Shown here: positions 33,976 to 42,473 of the stretch, in pieces
How the letters are laid out: every line of letters starts with the position of its first letter
Position numbering within the stretch: position 1 is the first letter of the stretch
Assembly (NCBI RefSeq): GCF_014646055.1
Contig: NZ_BMMS01000015.1
Location: forward strand, 124,001 to 188,000
Length of the DNA: 64,000 bases
Origin: Wenjunlia tyrosinilytica
GTDB taxonomy: Bacteria > Actinomycetota > Actinomycetes > Streptomycetales > Streptomycetaceae
Direction of reading: 5' to 3'
The notes under the pieces: generated by a model
Told to the model about the DNA's origin: nothing
Seen by the model: only the letters and a program-made list of their open reading frames with translations
Database searches by the model: none
Translations under genes and position numbers: made by a program

Positions 33976-34530
33976 TCAGGGCGTCCAGTCGCCGCGGTCC
34001 AGCGCGTACTCGACGTCCCCGTGCTCCGCGCCCTCGATGTACTCCGGCCATGTCTCGTGAAGGGTGCGCACGTACGTCAGTCCGGCCTTCTCCATCACCC
34101 GGCGGGACCCGGTGTTGACGCTCATCGTGGTGGCGACCACCCGCCGGACCCCGAGCTCGGTGAAGCCCTTGCGCACCAGCGCCCGTGCCCCCTCGGTGGC
34201 ACAGCCCCTGCCCCAGGCGCGGGTGCGCAGCCGGTAGCCGAGTTCGACCACCTCGCCGCTGCCCGCCTCCACGGGCCGGAACTCGAACCAGCCCAGGAAG
34301 CCCCCTGCGGCCCTGTCCACCGCCGCCCAGAAGCCCAGCCCCGGGGAGCGCTCGTAGAGGGCCATGATCCCCGGCAGGATCTCGTTCCGGACCGCCTCCC
34401 GGGTGGGCGGCTCCCCGGTCCCGATGAAGCGCAGGACACCGGGGTCGCGGTCCAGGGCCGTCAGATCGTCCGCATCGGCCTCGGTGAACCGGCGCAGCAC
34501 CAGCCTCTCGGTCTCCAGAAAGATCTCCAC
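33976..34530 (-). CDS. GNAT family N-acetyltransferase
   Basis: A 184-residue acetyl-CoA-dependent transferase of the RimJ/RimL-like branch. It begins FLETERLVLRRFTEADADDL, which is diagnostic for that branch. It contains the acetyl-CoA loop YRLRTRAWGRGCATEGARALV and the conserved VNTGSRRVMEKAGLTYV near the C-terminus. The substrate could be an amino group on a protein, antibiotic or small amine; nothing here decides. It reads in the same direction as the ROK gene, 84 bases after it. An amino-sugar role is possible given the neighbours but is only inference. Confidence 0.88.
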   Translation of the reverse strand: MEIFLETERLVLRRFTEADADDLTALDRDPGVLRFIGTGEPPTREAVRNEILPGIMALYERSPGLGFWAAVDRAAGGFLGWFEFRPVEAGSGEVVELGYRLRTRAWGRGCATEGARALVRKGFTELGVRRVVATTMSVNTGSRRVMEKAGLTYVRTLHETWPEYIEGAEHGDVEYALDRGDWTP

Positions 34531-34614
34531 AGGGCGATCCTCGCCCGGCGGGCGGCCCCGGCCAACCGGATTTCGCCGCCGCCAGGACAGGGGCCGGCGG
34601 CTCTACCGGCGGCT

Positions 34615-35817
34615 CTAGGGGGTGCGCTGCTCGAAGACGCGGTCCCTCGCCTCGCCGAGCGCCGTGGCCACGGCCCCGAGCAGGACCGCGTCCTCGCCCA
34701 GCGCGCTGGCGGCCACCTTGGGCCGCAGCGGGCTCAGTCCGTGCAGGGTCTGTTCCACCGTGCGCAGCAGCAGGTCCGCGCTGTGGCCCACGCCGCCGCC
34801 GAGCACCACGAGGTCGGGGTCGAGCACCGCGGCCACGGCCGCCACGACATGGGCGAGCCGCTCACCCTCCTGGCGCACCGCGGCGACCGCCGCCGGCACA
34901 CCCTGACGGGCCGCCTCGAAGACACCCTTGGCGGTCAGCGGGCCGGTCATCCCCAGATCCCTCGCGGCCCGCACCACCGCGTCCGCCGCGACCGCGTTCT
35001 CCAGGCTGTGCCGGTCCCCGCTCTTGGGGTCGACGACCGCCGAGGAGGGGCGCGGGAGCAGGGGCAGGAACCCGATCTCGCCCGCCGCGCCGTGCGCCCC
35101 GGTGAACAGCCGCCCGTCGGCGACGACACCCATGCCGAGGCCGGTGCCGATCATGACGTAGACGAACAGCCGGCTGTTCTTGCCCGCGCCGAAGGTGTAC
35201 TCGCCGAGCGCTGCCAGGTTGGCGTCGTTGTGCACCGACAGCGGTGTGCCCAGTTCCTCCCGCATCCGGTCCAGCAGACCGCTGCGCCCCCAGCCGGGCA
35301 GGTTCACGGCGTAGCGCACCCGCCGCTGTCCCGGGTCGTACACGCCGGGTGTGCCCACGACGGCATGGGCGATCTTGGCCGGGTCGACGCCGGCGTCGGC
35401 GACCACCTGCCGGGCGGCGCCGACCACCAGGTCCGCCATGGCGGCGGCACTGCGCCCGCGGTTGCGCACGTCGGAGCGGGCGATGACCGTCCCGTCGAGG
35501 TCGGCGGCCGCCACCCGCAGCCAGGCCCGGCCGATGTCCAGGCCCAGTACGTATCCGGCCGCGGGGTCGGGCTCGTAGAGCACGGCGACCCTGCCGCGCT
35601 CGGGGGTGTGGCGGCCGGCCTCACGGACGAGCCCGGCCTGTTCGAGGGAGGCGAGGGCGCTGGAGACCGTCGGCTTGGACAGGCCGGTCTCACGGGCGAG
35701 CTGGGCGCGGGAGGAGGGTCCGTCGGCGCGCAGGCGCTCCAGCAGCATCCGTTCGTTGTTGCTGCGCAGCCGCTGCCGGTTCCAGGGCTGCTCCTCGCCG
35801 CGGTCGCTGTTGGTCAT
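34615..35817 (-). CDS. ROK family transcriptional repressor (CsnR-like)
   Basis: A 400-residue regulator. Residues about 15-75 form a winged helix: RLRSNNERMLLERLRADGPSSRAQLARETGLSKPTVSSALASL. The ROK sugar-kinase-like domain follows with YVLGLDIGRAWLRVAAADLDG, GTPGVYD, MIGTGLGMGVVADGRLFTGAHGAAGEIG and VLGGGVG. The C-x-C zinc motif of canonical ROK kinases is not evident. It is divergent from the APC permease, and the gap carries an operator copy that also precedes the exo-glucosaminidase 5 kb away. It therefore probably represses itself, the permease and the glucosaminidase in response to a chitosan-derived sugar. Confidence 0.9.
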   Translation of the reverse strand: MTNSDRGEEQPWNRQRLRSNNERMLLERLRADGPSSRAQLARETGLSKPTVSSALASLEQAGLVREAGRHTPERGRVAVLYEPDPAAGYVLGLDIGRAWLRVAAADLDGTVIARSDVRNRGRSAAAMADLVVGAARQVVADAGVDPAKIAHAVVGTPGVYDPGQRRVRYAVNLPGWGRSGLLDRMREELGTPLSVHNDANLAALGEYTFGAGKNSRLFVYVMIGTGLGMGVVADGRLFTGAHGAAGEIGFLPLLPRPSSAVVDPKSGDRHSLENAVAADAVVRAARDLGMTGPLTAKGVFEAARQGVPAAVAAVRQEGERLAHVVAAVAAVLDPDLVVLGGGVGHSADLLLRTVEQTLHGLSPLRPKVAASALGEDAVLLGAVATALGEARDRVFEQRTP

Positions 35818-35947
35818 CGCACCCTTCGGGCGGTTCGGGGCGGCCGGAGGGCACCGGACGCGCGGGGATGGACGGCGTCACTGTACGTGGCGCGGGGCGA
35901 GCGTTGGAACGCGTTGATTTTCAGCCGTTCGAAACCCTTGACGCACA

Positions 35948-35966
35948 AAGTAAAGCTACTTAACTT
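35948..35966. promoter_or_regulatory. Second CsnR-like operator between ROK gene and permease
   Basis: aagta-aagc-tactt is a perfect inverted repeat (35948-35961), extended by aactt. Aligned with 30953-30972, 16 of 20 bases are identical, including AGTAAAG and CTTAACTT. It lies in the 208-base divergent spacer between the ROK repressor and the permease. Confidence 0.7.
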
Positions 35967-36025
35967 AATCACGCCCTGCTAGGGGCTCCTGATCCACGCA
36001 CACCTTTGAGCCAGGGAGGCCCCCG

Positions 36026-37531
36026 GTGTCCGGCACCCCGCCCGCAAGCCCGCCCGCAAACCCGTCGGCGAAGGAGCCGAACGGCGGATTCGTCCGCCGT
36101 ATCGGCCTGTTCCAGGCCACCGCCATCAACATGAGCCAGATGTGCGGAATCGGACCGTTCGTCACCATCCCGCTCATGGTCGCCGCCTTCGGCGGGCCGC
36201 AGGCTGTCGTGGGGTTCATCGCCGGCGCCGTACTCGCCCTCGCCGACGGACTCATCTGGGCCGAGCTCGGCGCCTCCCTTCCCGGCGCCGGAGGCTCGTA
36301 CGTCTACCTGCGCCAGGCCTTCCAGTACCGCAGCGGCAAGCTCATGCCGTTCCTGTTCGTCTGGACGGCGATGCTGTTCATCCCGCTGATCATGTCGACG
36401 GGCGTGGTCGGCTTCGTGCAGTACCTCGGGTACCTGTGGCCCGACATGAGCGACACTCAGGGCGACTTGATCGGCATCGGCATGATCGTCCTGGTCATCG
36501 CCCTGCTCTGGCGCGGTGTCGAGCACATCGCCCGCATCACCGCGGTGATGTGGGGCGTGATGATCGCCTCGGTCGTGCTGGTCATCACCGCGGCGTTCAC
36601 CAACTTCGACGCCGACAAGGCGTTCACCTACCCTTCGCACGCGTTCGACCTGAACACCAGCGGCTTCTGGGTCGGCTTCGCGGCGGGCCTGACCATCGGC
36701 ATCTACGACTACCTCGGCTACAACACCGCCGCGTACATGGGCGCCGAGATCAAGGAGCCCGGCCGCACCCTGCCGCGCGCCATCGTCTACTCCATCCTCG
36801 GCATCATGGGGATCTACCTGCTCCTGCAGATCGGCACCCTCGGCGTCGTCGACTGGCACCGGATGCTCGACTCCGACTCCATCGCCTCCAAGTCCGTCGC
36901 CTCGGCGGTCCTCGAGGAGACCTGGGGCAAGGGCTGGGCGGACTTCGTCACCGTCCTGATCCTCATCACCGCCTTCGCCTCCGTCTTCGCCGGGCTGCTC
37001 GGCGGCTCCCGGGTGCCCTACGACGCGGCCCGCGACCGGGTCTTCTTCCGCCCCTACGGCAAACTCCACCCTCGCCACCGCTTCCCCGTCCTGGGGCTGG
37101 CCACCATGGGCGTCGTCACCGCCGGAGGCTTCCTCATAGGCCGGCACACCGACCTCGCCACGCTCATCCAGCTCCTGACGACCGTCATGGTGATCGTCCA
37201 GGCGCTCGCCCAGGTCATCGCGGTCACGGTGCTGCGCCGCCGCCAGCCCTCGCTGAGGCGGCCGTACCGGATGTGGCTGTACCCGCTGCCGAGCGTCGTG
37301 GCGCTCGTCGGCTGGCTGGTGATCTACGGCTACGCGGACAAGAACTCACCCGGGCGGCACCCCATCGAGTGGTCGCTGGCCTGGGTGCTCGCGGGCTGCG
37401 TGGCCTTCCTGCTGTGGGCGCGCTTCGAGAAGGTCTGGCCCTACGGACCCAAGGATGTCAGCGAGGAGTACCTGCACGGCGCCGACCCCGACACCGTCCC
37501 GGCCCCGGTCGCCTCGGCGGACCAGGCGTAG
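36026..37531 (+). CDS. APC family permease
   Basis: A 501-residue integral membrane transporter of the amino acid-polyamine-organocation superfamily. The first span carries the conserved unwound motif region NMSQMCGIGPFVTIPLMV. About 12 hydrophobic spans follow, for example AMLFIPLIMSTGVVGF, IGMIVLVIALLW, GIMGIYLLLQIGTLG and VALVGWLVIYGYA. GSYVYLRQAF and DYLGYNTAAYMG are typical substrate-side motifs. GTG at 36026 follows GGGAGG. It is divergent from a ROK sugar-responsive repressor and shares its operator with an exo-glucosaminidase, so an amino sugar or a derived amine/amino acid is a candidate substrate; this is inference. Confidence 0.92.
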   Translation: MSGTPPASPPANPSAKEPNGGFVRRIGLFQATAINMSQMCGIGPFVTIPLMVAAFGGPQAVVGFIAGAVLALADGLIWAELGASLPGAGGSYVYLRQAFQYRSGKLMPFLFVWTAMLFIPLIMSTGVVGFVQYLGYLWPDMSDTQGDLIGIGMIVLVIALLWRGVEHIARITAVMWGVMIASVVLVITAAFTNFDADKAFTYPSHAFDLNTSGFWVGFAAGLTIGIYDYLGYNTAAYMGAEIKEPGRTLPRAIVYSILGIMGIYLLLQIGTLGVVDWHRMLDSDSIASKSVASAVLEETWGKGWADFVTVLILITAFASVFAGLLGGSRVPYDAARDRVFFRPYGKLHPRHRFPVLGLATMGVVTAGGFLIGRHTDLATLIQLLTTVMVIVQALAQVIAVTVLRRRQPSLRRPYRMWLYPLPSVVALVGWLVIYGYADKNSPGRHPIEWSLAWVLAGCVAFLLWARFEKVWPYGPKDVSEEYLHGADPDTVPAPVASADQA

Positions 37532-37540
37532 CCCCGGGCC

Positions 37541-37607
37541 GAGTACCGGGGGAGGGCCAGGCTGAGGACCGGGGGAGGGCCAGGCTGCGGACTGGGGAGG
37601 GCCGGTC
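37541..37607. repeat. Three tandem 23 bp repeats after the permease gene
   Basis: Units start at 37541, 37564 and 37587, the first two reading gagtaccgggggagggccag and gaggaccgggggagggccag plus gct. The third is degenerate. They lie directly downstream of the permease stop and ahead of a very strong terminator. Confidence 0.85.
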
Positions 37608-37656
37608 GAAGGGTGGCCGGTGAGAGGATCAGAGGCCGCAGCAGGGCCGAACACGG

Positions 37657-37693
37657 GCGGGGCCCGGCCGTCACTCGGACGGCCGGGCCCCGC
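37657..37693. terminator. Perfect 16 bp hairpin between convergent genes
   Basis: gcggggcccggccgtc (37657-37672) pairs without mismatch with gacggccgggccccgc (37678-37693) around a 5-base loop. It sits between the permease (ends 37531) and the peptidase (ends 37717), and is probably bidirectional. Confidence 0.85.
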
Positions 37694-37716
37694 TCGGCGT
37701 TGCGCGGAACAGTCCG

Positions 37717-39282
37717 TCAGTTCCGGTGGCTCACCAGGGTGTGCAGGTCGACACCCTCACCGGTCGCCTTCCGCGTGGCGGACGGCTTCGGGTCGGGCAG
37801 CGCCTTGCACGTGGCGTCGGGACCTGGCCGGGAGGCCGGCAGCGCCCCGGTGTCCAGGTACTTGGCCAGCCACTTGTCGAGGCAGGCGTTGCCGCTCAGC
37901 GTGATGCCGTGGTTGCCGCCGCCCTCCTCGACCACCAGGCGCGACTTCTTCAGCAGCTTGTGCACCGCGACACCGCCGCTGTACGGGGTGGCGGCGTCGT
38001 CGGTCGCCTGGAAGAGCAGCGCCGCCGGGATGCGGTTGTTCGAGACATTGGTGGGCTTGAGCGACGTGGTCGGCCAGAAGGCGCACGGAGCGTTGTACCA
38101 GGCGTTGTTCCAGGCCATGAACGGCGCCTTGGCGTACACCTTCTCGGTGTCCTTGTGCCAGGTCTTCCAGTCGCGCGGCCAGGCGGCGTCACGGCACTGC
38201 ACCGAGGTGTAGATGCTGTAGCCGTTGGTGTCGTCCGTCGCACCGAAGTTGTCGTACAGGTCCACCAGCGCCTGCTGGTCGCCGTGCCGGACGTAGGCGG
38301 AGAAGCCCGCGGCCAGTGCGGGCCAGTAGCCGTTGTAGTACCCGCCCGGGATGAACGAGTCCTCCAGCTCGGCCGGGCCGACCTTGCCCTTGGCCGGGTT
38401 CGTGCGCATCTTCTCGCGCATCGCGTACCACTTCTTCAGCACGTCCTTGCCGTGTGTGCCGAGGTGGTAGGTCGTGTTGTTCTTGGCGACCCAGGACGCG
38501 AACGCCCGGTGGCGGGCGTCGAAGGCGTAGTCCTGGCTGATGTTGTCCTCGTACCACACGCCGTTGGGGTCGACGATGCTGTCGAGGACCAGACGGCGCA
38601 CGCGCTGCGGGAAGAGCTTGGCGTAGACGGCGCCGAGGTAGGTGCCGTACGAGTAGCCGAAGTAGTTGATCCTGGCCGCCCCGAGCGCGGCCCGGATGCG
38701 GTCCATGTCCCTGACGGCGTCGCGCGTGTGAATGTGCTTCAGCAGGCTGCCGTACTTGGTGCCGCACGCCTTGGCGAACGAGGCGGCACGCTGGATGTTC
38801 TTCGACTCCTCGGCCTTGCTGTGGGGCACCGAGTCGGGACGGATCGGCTTGAAGTACCCCGGCTTGCAGTCCAGGGCGGGCTCACTCGATCCGACACCGC
38901 GCGGGTCGAAGCCGACGATGTCGTACTGGGCGGCGACCTTCTTCGGCAGCGAGCGGGCCACGAAGCCCGCCAGGCCCAGACCGCTGCCACCGGGGCCCCC
39001 GGGGTTCACCAGCAGCGGGCCCTGGGAATGGGCCGCGGTGTGAGGGACGCGCGACAGCGCGAGTCTGATCTTCTTCCCGCTCGGCTTGGCGTAGTCCAGG
39101 GGGACGCTGATCTTGGCGCACTCCATGGTCGGGTTGTTCGTATCGCCGCAGTTCTTCCAGGCGATGGACGCCGAACCCGCGGGCGCCGAGGGAGACCGGC
39201 CGACTGCTGTCGACGGAACAGCCGAGACAAGGCCTGATGCCATCGCCGTCAAGGCGATGGCCACCGCTGCGGTTCGTCTCAC
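37717..39282 (-). CDS. Secreted alpha/beta hydrolase, tripeptidyl aminopeptidase (SlpD/E, TAP) type
   Basis: A 521-residue exported serine peptidase that removes tripeptides from N-termini of short peptides. The GTG at 39282, behind GGAGG, gives a proper signal (VRRTAAVAIALTAMASGLVSA). The fold shows the oxyanion region LLVNPGGPGGSGLGLA, DIVGFDPRGVGSSEPALDC, the nucleophile Ser in YFGYSYGTYLGAVY, the catalytic Asp region LFQATDDAATPYSGG and the His in EGGGNHGITLSGNACLDKWL within the C-terminal TAP-like domain. Such enzymes support peptide use during mycelial lysis. A dense GC hairpin follows the gene. Confidence 0.93.
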   Translation of the reverse strand: MRRTAAVAIALTAMASGLVSAVPSTAVGRSPSAPAGSASIAWKNCGDTNNPTMECAKISVPLDYAKPSGKKIRLALSRVPHTAAHSQGPLLVNPGGPGGSGLGLAGFVARSLPKKVAAQYDIVGFDPRGVGSSEPALDCKPGYFKPIRPDSVPHSKAEESKNIQRAASFAKACGTKYGSLLKHIHTRDAVRDMDRIRAALGAARINYFGYSYGTYLGAVYAKLFPQRVRRLVLDSIVDPNGVWYEDNISQDYAFDARHRAFASWVAKNNTTYHLGTHGKDVLKKWYAMREKMRTNPAKGKVGPAELEDSFIPGGYYNGYWPALAAGFSAYVRHGDQQALVDLYDNFGATDDTNGYSIYTSVQCRDAAWPRDWKTWHKDTEKVYAKAPFMAWNNAWYNAPCAFWPTTSLKPTNVSNNRIPAALLFQATDDAATPYSGGVAVHKLLKKSRLVVEEGGGNHGITLSGNACLDKWLAKYLDTGALPASRPGPDATCKALPDPKPSATRKATGEGVDLHTLVSHRN

Positions 39283-39548
39283 GTGACCTCCAGACACGAG
39301 GGATGCGTCGGCACGGGCAGCACCGACCTCGCAGATGCTGTCGTGCCCGGGGCGCCCGGGGCTAGGGTTCGAGGGCGCGCAATATTGAATGGATGGCGTG
39401 ACTTTGCCGGAATGTGAGGCCCCGTCGGGAGTGCGACACCCCCTTGTGGGCCGCCTGGCGGCGGTATGCGCCCCAGGTATCTGCACTGGTGGCACGGCCG
39501 GGAAGGTGATTGTCTGGACAGGTCGGGGACAGTCGCACGTGAAAAGCG

Positions 39549-40265
39549 GTGAGCGTGGTGAACGATCCCGGGATGTCCCTGGCGAAGACCCTGGCCGGCA
39601 TCGCCCAGGACCTGCACTCCTTCGAGAGCTGGGAGGAGACCCTGCAGGGCATCGTCGAAGCCGCCCGTCTCACGATCGACGGCGCCGACGGCGCGGGGAT
39701 CATGCTGCTGCGGCGCAAGGGCGCGGTGGAGAGCCCCGCCTACACCGGCGATCCGGTGCTGGCCTGCGACCGCGTCCAGGCGGAACTGGGCGAGGGCCCC
39801 TGCGTCGAGGCCCTGTGGGACGCCCCGGTGGTCCGCATCGACGACATGGCCCGTGAGGAACGGTGGCCGAACTTCGCCCGGTGCGCCGTCGAGCTCGGTG
39901 TCCAGAGCATGCTGGCGTGCCGCCTGTCCACCCAGGCCGAGGTGCTGGGTTCGCTGAATCTGCACTCCCGCCGCCCCAAGGCGTTCGACGAGGACGCCGA
40001 CCAGATGACCGAGGTCTTCGCCGCGCATGCCTCGATCGCGCTGGCGGACGCGCACCTGAGCACCACGCTGCGGTCGGCCGTCACCTCCCGGCAGGTCATC
40101 GGGGAGGCGACCGGCATCCTCATGGAGCGCTACGGGATCTCGTCCCGGCAGGCGTTCGGCATGCTGGTCACGGCGTCGCAGCACATGAATGTGAAGCTGC
40201 GGATCGTGGCCGAGGACGTGGTGCGCACACGGCGCGACCCCGGGGGCGCCGTGCCCGGTCGCTGA
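39549..40265 (+). CDS. GAF and ANTAR domain RNA-binding regulator
   Basis: A 238-residue two-domain signalling protein. Residues about 30-160 form a GAF sensor: ARLTIDGADGAGIMLLRRKG, ACDRVQAELGEGPCVEALWD and VQSMLACRLSTQAEVLGSLNLHS. Residues about 170-225 form an ANTAR domain (TSRQVIGEATGILMERYGIS then AFGMLVTASQHMNVKLR), which binds RNA hairpins to cause antitermination. The GTG start is at 39549; a downstream ATG at 39573 is also possible. It stands alone, converging on the sigma factor gene, and is followed by a 10 bp stem hairpin. The ligand is unknown. Confidence 0.92.
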   Translation: MSVVNDPGMSLAKTLAGIAQDLHSFESWEETLQGIVEAARLTIDGADGAGIMLLRRKGAVESPAYTGDPVLACDRVQAELGEGPCVEALWDAPVVRIDDMAREERWPNFARCAVELGVQSMLACRLSTQAEVLGSLNLHSRRPKAFDEDADQMTEVFAAHASIALADAHLSTTLRSAVTSRQVIGEATGILMERYGISSRQAFGMLVTASQHMNVKLRIVAEDVVRTRRDPGGAVPGR

Positions 40266-40307
40266 GGCGGCGCGGGAGCCGTGCGGGTGGCAGGAGGGGC
40301 AAAGCAC

Positions 40308-40344
40308 GCGTGGAGGTCACGGCCGCGGCCCGAAACCTCCACGC
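40308..40344. terminator. Hairpin downstream of the GAF-ANTAR gene
   Basis: gcgtggaggt (40308-40317) pairs perfectly with acctccacgc (40335-40344). The 17-base loop contains a second palindrome, ggccgcggcc. It lies 42 bases after the stop at 40265. The rest of the 333-base convergent gap up to 40598 holds no gene-like sequence that I can see. Confidence 0.7.
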
Positions 40345-40598
40345 TCCCCCGAGGAGCGCCCAGTCAGGACTCCCCAGGATCCACCCCGGCTACCCCCCGA
40401 AGCGGCTGTTGAATCGCGCGTTCACACAATGGGCACCGGTATCGGCCGACCCCGACGCGTGGGGCCGCGCGAGCAATCGGCGAGGCGCGGTGCCCGGGGG
40501 ATCACCGGGGCCGACGGCGCCGGGGCACGACGGGGCCCCGACCGGAACGGGGGCCCGGTCGGGGCCGGTCCTGCTGTCGCGCGCGTGGTGCGCGACGA

Positions 40599-41465
40599 TC
40601 ACGCTTCCGTCAGCAGGCCCGTCCGGAGCCGGGTCAGGGTGCGGGCCAGCAGTCTGGAGACATGCATCTGGGAGATTCCCAGCTCCTCGCCGATCTGCGC
40701 CTGCGTCATCTCCTCGCCGAACCTCATCCGGAGGATGAGCCGGTCCCGCTCACCGAGCTGGGCGAGCAGCGGCGCCAGAGCGTGGAAGTCCTCGACGAGT
40801 TCCATCGCGGGGTCGACCTCGCCCAGCCGGTCCGCCAGCGGGCTGGTGGTCTCGTCCTCCTCGATCTGGGCGTCCAGGGAGGAGGCGCTGTAGGAGTTGG
40901 CCGCGACCAGGCCCTCCATGATCTCTTCCTCGGAGAGGTCGAGGCACTCGGCGAACTCGGCCACCGTGGGAGAGCGGTCGAGCTCCTGGGACAGGACGTC
41001 CCTGGCCTTGGCCAGATCCAGGCGCAGCTCCTGGAGTCGGCGCGGCACACGGACCGCCCAGCTGGTGTCACGGAAGAAGCGCTTGATCTCACCGACGATG
41101 TAGGGCACCGCGAAGGTGGGGAACTCGACCTCGCGGGACAGCTCGAAGCGGTCGATCGCCTTGATCAGGCCGATCGTGCCGACCTGGACGATGTCCTCCA
41201 TCGACTCCGAGCGGCTGCGGAAGCGGGACGCGGCGAACTTCACCAACGAGATGTTGAGCTCGATCAGCGTGTTGCGCACGTACTGGTATTCGCGGGTGCC
41301 CTCCTCCAGCTCCGCCATGCGGTTGAAGAACACCTTCGACAGGGCGCGCGCGTCCGACGGCGAGACCCGTCCGGGGTCCTCGATCATCGGCAGCTCGGGG
41401 CTCACCTGCGGCTCCACCTCGGTGGTCGGCGAATCGGTGGTCACTCCCAGCAGCACGGCGTCCAT
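40599..41465 (-). CDS. RNA polymerase sigma factor, SigB/SigF/SigG subfamily
   Basis: A 288-residue alternative sigma factor. Region 2 contains LVKFAASRFRSRSESMEDIVQVGTIGLIKAIDRFE and PTFAVPYIVGEIKRFFRD. Region 3 includes VPRRLQELRLDLAKARDVLSQ and SPTVAEFAECLDLSEEEI. Region 4 has ERDRLILRMRFGEEMTQAQIGEELGISQMHVSRLLARTL. Streptomycetes carry several such sigmas for stress and development, usually held by anti-sigma/anti-anti-sigma partners, but none is adjacent here. The ATG at 41465 follows GGAGGGG and was chosen over a longer frame without similarity. Confidence 0.94.
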   Translation of the reverse strand: MDAVLLGVTTDSPTTEVEPQVSPELPMIEDPGRVSPSDARALSKVFFNRMAELEEGTREYQYVRNTLIELNISLVKFAASRFRSRSESMEDIVQVGTIGLIKAIDRFELSREVEFPTFAVPYIVGEIKRFFRDTSWAVRVPRRLQELRLDLAKARDVLSQELDRSPTVAEFAECLDLSEEEIMEGLVAANSYSASSLDAQIEEDETTSPLADRLGEVDPAMELVEDFHALAPLLAQLGERDRLILRMRFGEEMTQAQIGEELGISQMHVSRLLARTLTRLRTGLLTEA

Positions 41466-41616
41466 CTCGTCCCCTCCAGGTTCCGGGTTCCACTGCGAAC
41501 GTGGGGAGCGGTTACCCGGCATCACCGAACGCATGCCTGTGTACACGCCGGTTTTTTCTCCGGTTCTCGCTCCGGGGCCGGCTCCGGGACGCCTGCTAGC
41601 CGTCCGCGCGGGCACC

Positions 41617-42261
41617 TCAGACGCCGTTGACCAGGCGCAGGTACAGCGTCCAGTCCCAGTAGCGGCCGGGGTCGGTGTGATCGGCGCCGGGGACCTCCGA
41701 GTGCCCGATGATGTGGTCGCGGTCCTTGGGCAGGCCGTACCGGTCGCAGACCGCGGCCGTCAGGGCGGCGGAGGAGCGGTACATGGCATCGGTGAAGTAG
41801 CGCGGCTGATCCACCCACCCCTCGTGCTCGATGCCGATGCTGCGGGTGTTGTAGTTCCAGTTCCCGGCATGCCACGCGATGTCCCGCTCACGCACGCACT
41901 GCCCGATGTGGCCGTCCGCCGAGCGCACCACATAGTGCGTGGAAGCCTTGTGCGCCGGGTCCTGGAACAGCCGGATCGTGTCGTCGTACGTCTCCTGGGC
42001 CACATGCACGACGACGAACTGGACCGGATAGCTCGACGGCCGCTCGGAGACGGTGTAGTTCGCGGTGTCGGCCGGGGTCCAGTACGTGGGCGGATAGCCG
42101 TCGGGGGCCGAGGACGCGCGCCGCGCGCGCCCGGAACCAGTGCCGAACGACGAGGGCGCGGCCGCGGCCAGCCCCGCCGCGGCCGCGCCGAGGGTCACCC
42201 CGCCCCGCAGCAACGCACGCCTGGATGCCTTCGGGGCGGGGAGGTCTCTCACGTGTTCCAC
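41617..42261 (-). CDS. Secreted N-acetylmuramoyl-L-alanine amidase (PGRP/amidase_2)
   Basis: A 214-residue exported zinc amidase that cleaves the bond between muramic acid and the stem peptide. The N-terminus has twin arginines (KASRRALLRGGVTLGAAAAG) indicating Tat export. The catalytic domain shows the zinc His of VQFVVVHVAQET, STHYVVRSADGHIGQCVRERD, IAWHAGNWNYNTRSIGIEHEG and the late zinc motif HIIGHSEVPGADHTDPG. I chose GTG at 42261 because AGGAG lies 5 bases upstream, trimming a non-conserved His/Arg leader. It may act in hyphal wall remodelling or against competitors. Confidence 0.92.
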   Translation of the reverse strand: MEHVRDLPAPKASRRALLRGGVTLGAAAAGLAAAAPSSFGTGSGRARRASSAPDGYPPTYWTPADTANYTVSERPSSYPVQFVVVHVAQETYDDTIRLFQDPAHKASTHYVVRSADGHIGQCVRERDIAWHAGNWNYNTRSIGIEHEGWVDQPRYFTDAMYRSSAALTAAVCDRYGLPKDRDHIIGHSEVPGADHTDPGRYWDWTLYLRLVNGV

Positions 42262-42473
42262 AGGTTCTCCTTCGTGTGTGCGCATGCGTGTGCGCATGCG
42301 TGGGCCTGGACGGCATGTCTGCGGACGCAATGCATTTCGGACGCATGTGCCGGACGCATGTGCCGGACGCGGGTTCCGACGTGTCCGAACCTGTGTCCGG
42401 ACACGGCCTTCGGTGTGGTCGCCAATCCGTCCCGCCCTCGGCTGCGAAACACTTGTGGCATCGGCAGGCCGTC

